Of a stretch of DNA of 7,393 bases, positions 1 to 4,568 are shown piece by piece (the first letter of the stretch is position 1; every line of letters starts with the position of its first letter). Under the pieces are notes generated by a model. It was given only the letters and a program-made list of their open reading frames with translations, searched no databases and had not been told where the DNA came from. The translations under genes and the position numbers were made by a program. The stretch spans positions 1 through 7,393 of the forward strand of contig JACQHN010000597.1 of NCBI GenBank assembly GCA_016199015.1, read 5' to 3'. Source of the DNA: Nitrospira defluvii. GTDB lineage: Bacteria > Nitrospirota > Nitrospiria > Nitrospirales > Nitrospiraceae.

Positions 1-390
1 CGGCCGAACGAGAAACCACAGTCCGACCAGCGCAATCCCATTGGACACCCAGGTGTGCACACCCAGGCGGCGCAAATACAGCGGAACGAACACGACGTAG
101 AGCACCGTGATGAAGGCCGAATTGGATGCCGTCGTGAAGCGAAGTCCAACCGTCTGCAGCACATAACCGAGAAACAGCCAGCCCGTCGCGATCAAGCTGA
201 TCCGCAACGTAAAAGAATCCTTCACCAGCCGCCGTCGCACGAGCAACAGGACCGCAAGCACGACGATCATGCCAAGGAAAAACCGCAAGAAGAGAAACGA
301 GAGTGGCGAGATTTGTTCGAGCGCCGCTTTGGTGGCCGGAAACGTCGCTCCCCACACAATGGTTGTGAGGAGTAGCGCGAGTTGAGGCAT
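1..390 (-). CDS. EamA/DMT-superfamily membrane transporter, N-terminal part (cut by window edge)
   Basis: The reverse strand reads 130 codons from an ATG at 388-390 to the window edge without a stop, so the C-terminal part is missing. The product is very hydrophobic, with about four membrane segments visible: roughly residues 3-20, 30-50, 64-80 and 88-105, and a fifth beginning near 113. Family-like signatures are a Trp-Gly-Ala-Thr-Phe in the first helix (WGATFPATKAAL), LRFFLG in the second, and a Y-LQ-GL-TTASNSAFIT stretch before VFVPL, typical of EamA (drug/metabolite transporter) repeats. Family members are usually near 300 residues with two such repeats, so less than half is present. They export or exchange small metabolites across the inner membrane; the substrate cannot be told from sequence. 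An in-frame TAA lies just upstream of the start, which supports this ATG, but no clear Shine-Dalgarno is seen. It follows two small minus-strand genes across the 7-bp repeat region. Confidence 0.85.
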   Translation of the reverse strand, partial: MPQLALLLTTIVWGATFPATKAALEQISPLSFLFLRFFLGMIVVLAVLLLVRRRLVKDSFTLRISLIATGWLFLGYVLQTVGLRFTTASNSAFITVLYVVFVPLYLRRLGVHTWVSNGIALVGLWFLVRP

Positions 391-403
391 GGCGAGCAGA
401 AAT

Positions 404-497
404 TATGAATGAAGAATGCTGAGTGTTGAATTGAGGAGACCGGGACGTCCCTTAGATCCCCCATTCATCATTCAACATTCATGATTCATCATTCCTG
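404..497. repeat. Two converging arrays of 7-bp repeats (imperfect inverted repeat)
   Basis: On the plus strand 463-497 is five tandem 7-mers of the form ATTCAWS (ATTCATC, ATTCAAC, ATTCATG, ATTCATC, ATTCCTG). On the minus strand 431-404 reads four more: ATTCAAC, ACTCAGC, ATTCTTC, ATTCATA. The arrays face each other across about 31 bases containing the perfect 10-base palindrome GGGACGTCCC (442-451). Bases 407-431 and 470-494 can pair over 25 positions with about five mismatches, giving a long imperfect hairpin. The unit is AT-rich in a GC-rich setting. The array sits directly after the stop codon of the 67-residue gene and before the transporter start, so it may act as a terminator or processing site, or be a dispersed repeat family. 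Confidence 0.7.
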
Positions 498-500
498 ACC

Positions 501-704
501 TTACGGTTTGCAGAGCGCACATTTACGTTCGTCGCTGGTGCCGGCCTGTTCCATAGCCGCGAGCGCCCGTTCCTTGTCCGGGTAGTCGAACCAGCCCCCC
601 TCCCAGAAATCACTGCTCGACACGCTGGAAGGCACTTCCGAGCAACGATCCCGGTGGAGCGTGACTCGATCGATCGCCCGTGCAATATGAAGCCAATAGA
701 CCAT
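501..704 (-). CDS. Small hypothetical protein with C-terminal CxxC (67 aa)
   Basis: I do not recognise a named family. The chosen ATG (702-704) opens a 67-residue protein starting MVYWLHIARAIDR. The reading frame stays open further upstream (to 875), but that extension is Ser/Arg/Cys-rich, looks like non-coding sequence, and would read through the 770-794 hairpin, so I reject it. A GGGG at about 7 bases before this ATG can serve as ribosome binding site. Visible features are an aromatic start, HRDRC (Cys21), a central GGWFDYP patch (residues 36-42), a short acidic/basic helix (43-55), and a C-terminal KCALCKP with Cys62 and Cys65. The layout (a His-Arg-x-x-Cys early, a GG-W turn, a closing CxxC) resembles small, uncharacterised bacterial proteins that may bind metal through these cysteines; that is inference. 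No signal peptide or membrane segment is seen, so it is probably cytoplasmic. Confidence 0.65.
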   Translation of the reverse strand: MVYWLHIARAIDRVTLHRDRCSEVPSSVSSSDFWEGGWFDYPDKERALAAMEQAGTSDERKCALCKP

Positions 705-769
705 GATACCCCGTCTAATGCCTGCGTCACTGTCGCTGGCGGACACCCTATCATGCGAAAAGGCAGGAG

Positions 770-794
770 GGCAATGCGCCGGAGGCGCCTTGCC
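770..794 (-). terminator. Hairpin between the two small minus-strand genes, possible terminator
   Basis: GGCAATGCGCC (770-780) and GGCGCCTTGCC (784-794) pair over 11 positions with one mismatch around a 3-base loop. Read on the minus strand it lies about 60 bases after the stop of the 58-residue gene and is followed within about 8 bases by a short CTTTT run, so it could be a weak intrinsic terminator. The T-run is short, so the role is uncertain. Confidence 0.4.
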
Positions 795-852
795 GCAGCG
801 AATCAGTGACGATGATGAACGTGAGGTTATGTAATGAAACCAGGAGGTCGCC

Positions 853-1029
853 CTAGGGCAGGAGCAGCCACTCATCCTTCTCGATCACGGTCTTGACGCC
901 CGTCTCTAGCTTCTTGACGTCATCCTTGTCAAAGAGACGCATGTAGCGCTCGATCCGGTCCGGATCATCGATCCGTTCTTCCTGCATGACACCACTGTTG
1001 CCTTTGTACTTCCGAATTAACAGGGGCAT
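853..1029 (-). CDS. Small charged hypothetical protein (58 aa)
   Basis: This 58-codon gene starts at an ATG (1027-1029) and ends at a TAG (853-855). The start is well supported: GGAGG (minus strand, 1040-1044) lies 10 bases upstream, and a good promoter precedes it. The product is highly charged: a short LLIRKYKG opening, a QEERIDDPDRIERYMRLFD segment (residues 16-34) likely to be helical, a second helix-like DDVKKLETGVKTVIEKDE (36-53), and an LLLP end. There are no cysteines, signal peptide or membrane helix, so it is probably a small soluble cytoplasmic protein. I do not recognise a family and assign no function. It is divergent from the FmdB-type gene at 1189, and the two share a 160-base intergenic region. 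The codon pattern and protein-like composition make a chance open frame unlikely. Confidence 0.75.
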   Translation of the reverse strand: MPLLIRKYKGNSGVMQEERIDDPDRIERYMRLFDKDDVKKLETGVKTVIEKDEWLLLP

Positions 1030-1078
1030 TTGAAACCGTCCTCCAATTGTGACTCGCGTTTCGACACAAATTTTCGGT

Positions 1079-1108
1079 ACAATAGTGCAAAGATATGCAC
1101 AGGGTCAA
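1079..1108 (-). promoter_or_regulatory. Sigma-70-like promoter for the 58-aa gene, with a palindrome in its spacer
   Basis: On the minus strand TTGACC (1103-1108) and TATTGT (1079-1084) are separated by 18 bases, close to the sigma-70 consensus. Transcription would begin near 1072, leaving a roughly 43-base leader before the ATG at 1029. The spacer contains the inverted repeat GTGCA-6-TGCAC (1085-1100), a possible operator. On the plus strand TACAAT (1078-1083) overlaps the same site and could serve the divergent FmdB-type gene, but I see no good -35 for it. Confidence 0.5.
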
Positions 1109-1188
1109 GCGTTACCATCAGGGGAACCGCTTTATCCAGGTTTACCCCCCCGGCGCTCGGCCATGGGGCTTTATCTAAGGAGTCGGCT

Positions 1189-1506
1189 ATGCCGGTCTAC
1201 GAATATCGTTGCGAACAATGCACGCACCAGTTTGAGGCCACCCAATCCATCCATGCGAGGCCGGAAGATACCGCCTGTCCACAGTGCAAAGGAATCGGCG
1301 CCACCAGGGTGCTGTCTGCGTTTGCCTCCAAGGTAAAAGGCACCCATAAGCCAGGCTTTGAGGAAATGAAGGCCTACAACATGCTGCACGAGCGTATGGA
1401 TCGGTTTTCCAAACTTCCTCCCGCCATGGGCAAACGGGTGGATGTCACGTCGGATATGATGTCCGGTGATGGAAGCCCCACCTCCACTGAAGGTAACGGC
1501 TCTTGA
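1189..1506 (+). CDS. FmdB-family zinc-ribbon protein
   Basis: The 105-residue product begins MPVYEYRCEQC, the hallmark opening of the FmdB/CxxC_CXXC_SSSS putative regulatory protein family. A zinc ribbon is formed by Cys8-x2-Cys11 and Cys30-x2-Cys33. After it come the usual TRVLSAFASKVKG segment and a hydrophilic tail ending in a Ser/Thr/Gly-rich stretch (about residues 88-105), probably disordered. The frame is open further upstream to 1030, but the ATG at 1189 is preceded by AAGGAG (1177-1182) with a 6-base spacing and matches the family start. The family is named from the formamidase regulator FmdB of Methylophilus; most members have no proven role, and proposals include metal binding or nucleic acid contact. 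It is the first plus-strand gene after a divergent promoter region, and the next gene follows after 98 bases with no obvious terminator, so they may be co-transcribed. Confidence 0.9.
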   Translation: MPVYEYRCEQCTHQFEATQSIHARPEDTACPQCKGIGATRVLSAFASKVKGTHKPGFEEMKAYNMLHERMDRFSKLPPAMGKRVDVTSDMMSGDGSPTSTEGNGS

Positions 1507-1604
1507 AATAACATGACGAAGGCCGGTCACGCGTTTCGCCCACCTCTTCACGCCGTCTGGCTGGGCAGCATACCGGTCAGAACTGACAGGGAGAAGCGTT
1601 CAGC

Positions 1605-2441
1605 ATGTACACCCGTATCAGCGGATTTGTCTATGCCGCCCTATTCTGCCTCATTTTCTGCCTCATTGCCCAGCCGGCCTCAGCCGAGGTGGCTGGATCA
1701 TTAATCATCGTCGGCCACGGCCCCGAACAACGCATGATGGAATCGCTGGCCCACGCCTTCGAAAAAGCCAATCCCCGTGCCTATGTCGACGTCATGTGGG
1801 ATGACAACTCAAAACCCATAGACATGGTCAAAACCAACCAGGCGAAGATCGCCGTCGCCGGGACCACGGAAGCCGGTCTTCGATCTCTCCAAATTGCCTG
1901 GGACGGAATCACCATCATGGTGCACCGGTCGAACTTCACGAAGGAAGTCACCAAACAAGAGGTCGCCGAGCTGTTTTCGGGAAAATTTAAGATGTGGGCC
2001 GATCTGGGCGGGCCGGATACGAAAGTTCTCCTGATCGACCGGCCGCGCAATCAAAATAATCGCGACGCCTTCGAGCAACAGCTGGGCATCGCCGGCAAGA
2101 TTCCCGAAGGCACCAAAGTCATCGCCAAAGACGAAAAAGTCATCAAGACAATCGCCGGCACGCTCCCGCCTCACTCGGCCGTCGCCTATGTTTCCCTCGG
2201 CCAAGCGTTGGAGGCCGTCGCCTCCGGCGTGCCCGTTCGCCTCTTGCCGGTGGACAAGGTGGAGCCGGAAACACCCACCGTCAAGGATGGACGTTATCCG
2301 CTACGCCGACCGGTCTTGTTGCTCTCGAACAATGATCCTGACCCGCTCGTCGAGGCATTCGAGCAATTCGCCCTGTCGGATGACGGGCAAAAAATCATCA
2401 GCGAATCCTATACACCGCTCACGAAGACATCATCTCCATGA
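1605..2441 (+). CDS. PstS-like periplasmic substrate-binding protein
   Basis: A 278-residue protein with a clear Sec signal peptide: hydrophobic core at about residues 8-22 and an Ala-x-Ala cleavage site near residue 27 (PASA|E), giving a periplasmic product. The mature part matches the phosphate-type periplasmic binding fold (PBP-like family): LFSGKFKMWADLGG (123-136) resembles the family FSGK-W-GGPD motif, RPRNQNNRDAFEQQL (146-160) the SGT-ETFE region, YPLRRPVLLLS (231-241) the YPL-RP motif, and DDGQKIISESYTPL (259-272) the C-terminal GQ-I--GY-PL motif. Length is near the short end for PstS. The first ligand loop reads IVGHGPEQ instead of the usual Gly-Ser-(Ser/Thr) loop that grips phosphate, so the ligand may not be phosphate. 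A GGGAG lies about 11 bases before the ATG. No pstC, pstA or pstB is nearby; the only close partner is the TIG-domain gene 11 bases downstream. Confidence 0.8.
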   Translation: MYTRISGFVYAALFCLIFCLIAQPASAEVAGSLIIVGHGPEQRMMESLAHAFEKANPRAYVDVMWDDNSKPIDMVKTNQAKIAVAGTTEAGLRSLQIAWDGITIMVHRSNFTKEVTKQEVAELFSGKFKMWADLGGPDTKVLLIDRPRNQNNRDAFEQQLGIAGKIPEGTKVIAKDEKVIKTIAGTLPPHSAVAYVSLGQALEAVASGVPVRLLPVDKVEPETPTVKDGRYPLRRPVLLLSNNDPDPLVEAFEQFALSDDGQKIISESYTPLTKTSSP

Positions 2442-2447
2442 AGGAGG
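2441..2447 (+). promoter_or_regulatory. Strong ribosome binding site fixing the TIG-protein start
   Basis: AAGGAGG begins at the last base of the PstS-like gene's TGA stop and lies 5 bases before the ATG at 2453. This decides for 2453 over an in-frame ATG at 2438 that has no such site and overlaps the previous gene's stop. The overlap suggests translation of the two genes is linked. Confidence 0.8.
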
Positions 2448-2452
2448 CATCC

Positions 2453-2902
2453 ATGCGCACTATGATCATGTCCATCATTGCCCTCGTCCTGGGCTTTACG
2501 TTCGTTGCCATCCACGCGGGCCACGCTCAAGAAGGAGCGATGGTGGAGGGCTCCGGGTTTTCCCTGTTTGACACGGAATCCATCAAGGGATTCGACGCCA
2601 GCAAGGTGGAAAAAGATCCGGTCTGCGATCGCTCGAAGCGCCCCTCCATCGCCAAGGTCGAGCCAGATGAAGCCAAGCCAGGTCAGAAGGTCACGATCAA
2701 AGGCGAAAATTTCGGCAGCAAGGAGTGCTTCCACGGCGTGACCTTTAGTGCCGCCTCCAAAGAAAAGGTCGACTATCAATTTCTGAATGACACCACCATC
2801 GAAGCCGTGGTGCCGGAGGCGAAGGCCGGCATGTCCTTCATCATCGTCGTGGCCGGCGGAGGCAGTGCCCAGTCCAAGCCGGTGCTCATACAAACCAAGT
2901 AA
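2453..2902 (+). CDS. Exported IPT/TIG-domain protein
   Basis: A 149-residue protein with an N-terminal signal peptide (hydrophobic residues about 4-20, likely cleavage near HAGHA|Q at residue 25). About 35 residues of low-complexity linker follow, then a single immunoglobulin-like IPT/TIG domain at roughly 64-147: the PSIAKVEPDEAKPGQKVTIKGENFG start (64-88) has the typical P-x-G-x-x-V-T-I-x-G-x-N-F-G pattern, and the end has the A-VP-------IVV-GG pattern. Two cysteines, Cys58 and Cys92, could form a disulfide in the periplasm. TIG domains mediate protein or carbohydrate contacts in secreted and surface proteins; no catalytic motif is visible. It is close behind the PstS-like gene (11 bases), so the two products probably act in the same compartment and perhaps in the same process, which is inference. 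There is no membrane anchor after cleavage and no lipobox. Confidence 0.8.
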   Translation: MRTMIMSIIALVLGFTFVAIHAGHAQEGAMVEGSGFSLFDTESIKGFDASKVEKDPVCDRSKRPSIAKVEPDEAKPGQKVTIKGENFGSKECFHGVTFSAASKEKVDYQFLNDTTIEAVVPEAKAGMSFIIVVAGGGSAQSKPVLIQTK

Positions 2903-2911
2903 GATCGCCTC

Positions 2912-2959
2912 GGGGCAGGAGGCCCACCACTTCCTGTCCCCTATTGTGCCCCCTCCTGC
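2912..2959 (+). terminator. Overlapping alternative hairpins after the TIG gene
   Basis: GGGGCAGGA (2912-2920) can pair with TCCTGTCCCC (2932-2941) with one bulged base and an 11-base loop. Alternatively GCAGGAGG (2915-2922) pairs perfectly over 8 bases with CCTCCTGC (2952-2959). The two cannot form together. There is no T-run, so if this ends transcription it would not be a classical intrinsic terminator. It begins 9 bases after the stop codon. Confidence 0.35.
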
Positions 2960-2984
2960 ATTCCGCGTGTCGTCCTCGTTCGTC

Positions 2985-3014
2985 TCGACAACTCTCTTGA
3001 CCCTATGCTAGGTT
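2985..3014 (+). promoter_or_regulatory. Possible promoter for the pycAB operon
   Basis: TCGACA (2985-2990) and TAGGTT (3009-3014) are spaced by 18 bases, and the -10 is preceded by TGC, an extended -10 feature. A second -35-like TTGACC at 2997-3002 has no good partner. The leader would run about 58 bases to the pycA ATG and contains TTTTTTGGAGG (3023-3033). The -10 match is poor, so confidence is low. Confidence 0.3.
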
Positions 3015-3078
3015 ACGCGATCTTTTTTGGAGGCGAACCAGAGGTGAGCTGCGGCTCCAATCCTCTCGCAATCCCATC

Positions 3079-4497
3079 ATGTTTCGGAAGATCCTGGTTG
3101 CCAATCGTGGCGAAATCGCCATGCGCATCATCCGTGGTTGTCGCGAGCTCAACATCGCGACGGCGGCGATCTATTCCGAAGCAGATTCTTCCGGCATCTA
3201 CGTCAAAAAAGCCGACGAGTCCTACCTCGTAGGTCCGGGCCCCGTCAAAGGCTTCCTGGACGGGAAACAGATCGTGGAGATCGCCAAGCGCATCGGCGCC
3301 GATGCGATCCATCCGGGATACGGCTTTCTCTCGGAAAACGCCAAGTTCGCCCAGCTCTGCCAAACCTCCGGCATTACCTTCATCGGTCCGTCCCCGGAAG
3401 CCATTCACCTCATGGGCAGCAAGGTGAAGGCGCGAGAGATCGCCAAGCAGGCCGGCGTGCCCATTGTGCCGGGTACCGAAGGCGGAGTGACAAATGTCGA
3501 AGAGGCTCTGGCATTCGCCCATAGCATCAATTACCCGGTGATGATCAAAGCCAACGCCGGCGGCGGGGGACGCGGGCTTCGGGTCGTACGGTCCGATCAG
3601 GAGCTGCGCGACAATATGGAAGTCGCGGCGCGGGAGGCTCAGGCGGCCTTCGGCGACGGTGGCGTGTTCATCGAAAAATATATTGAGCGCCCGCATCACA
3701 TTGAGTTTCAGATTCTGGGCGACAAACACGGCACCATCATCCACCTGGGGGAGCGGGATTGCTCCATCCAGCGCCGGCACCAGAAATTGATCGAGATTGC
3801 CCCCTCGCTCGTACTGACACCGAAACTGCGCGCGCAGATGGGCGACGCCGCCATTGCCATCGCCAAAGCGGTGCACTACGACAATGCCGGCACGGTCGAG
3901 TTTCTCCTGGACCAGGAGGGGCATTTCTACTTCATCGAAATGAATCCGCGGCTCCAGGTCGAACATACGGTGACGGAACAGATCACCGCCATCGACATCG
4001 TCCGCAATCAAATCTCCATTGCCGCCGGCAAACCGTTGGAGATTCGCCAGAAGGATGTCACGCTGCAGGGCCATGCGATCCAGTGCCGCATTAACGCCGA
4101 GGATCCGCGTAACAATTTCATGCCCTGCACCGGGACCATCACGGCCTATCTCTCACCCGGCGGCATCGGAGTCAGGATCGACGGCGCCGTCTATCGCGAT
4201 TACACGATTCCGCCCTACTACGACGCGCTGCTGGCCAAACTCACTGTCCGCGGACGCACCTGGGAAGAAGCCGTCAGCCGCATGCGGCGCTCGCTGGAGG
4301 AATATGTCCTGCGGGGGGTGAAGACAACGATTCCGTTCATGAAAAACATTATGATGGAGCAAGATTTTCAGGCCGGACGATTCGACACGTCCTACCTGGA
4401 TACCCATCCCGATCTGTATCAATACGAAGAGTCCGAGGAGCCTGAGGACCTGGTCTTGGCGATTTCCGCAGCGATCGCCGCCTACGAAGGGCTCTGA
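3079..4497 (+). CDS. pycA: Biotin carboxylase subunit of a two-subunit pyruvate (or 2-oxoglutarate) carboxylase
   Basis: A full-length 472-residue biotin carboxylase. It uses ATP and bicarbonate to carboxylate the biotin on PycB; the carboxyl group is then passed to the 2-oxoacid. Order of parts: N-domain MFRKILVANRGEIA (1-14) and HPGYGFLSEN (78-87); ATP-grasp with the Gly-rich lid GGGGRGLR (161-168); C-domain to the end. Counterparts of E. coli AccC active-site residues are all present, shifted by about one or two: Lys115, Lys157, His207, Glu287, Asn289, Arg291, Gln293-Val294-Glu295, and Arg337. The C-terminal GVKTTIP and the AISAAIAAYEGL tail fit the stand-alone subunits of pyruvate or 2-oxoglutarate carboxylase better than AccC. 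There is no biotin or carboxyltransferase domain, so it needs PycB, encoded 71 bases downstream. The start matches the family exactly, although no Shine-Dalgarno sits at normal distance; a GGAGG lies 46 bases upstream. Confidence 0.93.
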   Translation: MFRKILVANRGEIAMRIIRGCRELNIATAAIYSEADSSGIYVKKADESYLVGPGPVKGFLDGKQIVEIAKRIGADAIHPGYGFLSENAKFAQLCQTSGITFIGPSPEAIHLMGSKVKAREIAKQAGVPIVPGTEGGVTNVEEALAFAHSINYPVMIKANAGGGGRGLRVVRSDQELRDNMEVAAREAQAAFGDGGVFIEKYIERPHHIEFQILGDKHGTIIHLGERDCSIQRRHQKLIEIAPSLVLTPKLRAQMGDAAIAIAKAVHYDNAGTVEFLLDQEGHFYFIEMNPRLQVEHTVTEQITAIDIVRNQISIAAGKPLEIRQKDVTLQGHAIQCRINAEDPRNNFMPCTGTITAYLSPGGIGVRIDGAVYRDYTIPPYYDALLAKLTVRGRTWEEAVSRMRRSLEEYVLRGVKTTIPFMKNIMMEQDFQAGRFDTSYLDTHPDLYQYEESEEPEDLVLAISAAIAAYEGL

Positions 4498-4568
4498 CCT
4501 CCCCAGCCACCAGGTAGCAACACCTTAACCCTGTCACGTAAGCGGATCCGCCGCCCAAGGCCGCCAGT

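Noticed and set aside
55..375. Open frame of 106 codons on the plus strand at the left edge
   Set aside because: It is strongly charged and low in hydrophobic residues. The opposite strand encodes a clear EamA-type membrane protein across the same bases.
705..875. Upstream extension of the 67-residue minus-strand gene
   Set aside because: The added 57 residues look non-coding, cross the 770-794 hairpin and would overlap the end of the 58-residue gene. The internal ATG at 704 starts the protein-like part.
3005..3232. Leader open frame overlapping the pycA start
   Set aside because: It runs in another frame through the conserved PycA N-terminus, with a Ser/Pro-rich product. A GTG at 3044 does follow GGAGG by 10 bases, but nothing else supports translation.
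3013..4074. Long open frame of 353 codons on the minus strand inside pycA
   Set aside because: It lies wholly antisense to a gene with complete biotin carboxylase motifs. Its composition (His/Gly/Asp/Phe-rich) is typical of the reverse shadow of GC-rich coding sequence.
3079..4497. AccC of acetyl-CoA carboxylase
   Set aside because: The catalytic residues fit equally, but the adjacent carboxyltransferase/carrier gene is of the pyruvate carboxylase type and there is no accB. The C-terminus also fits the stand-alone pyruvate/2-oxoglutarate carboxylase subunit better.
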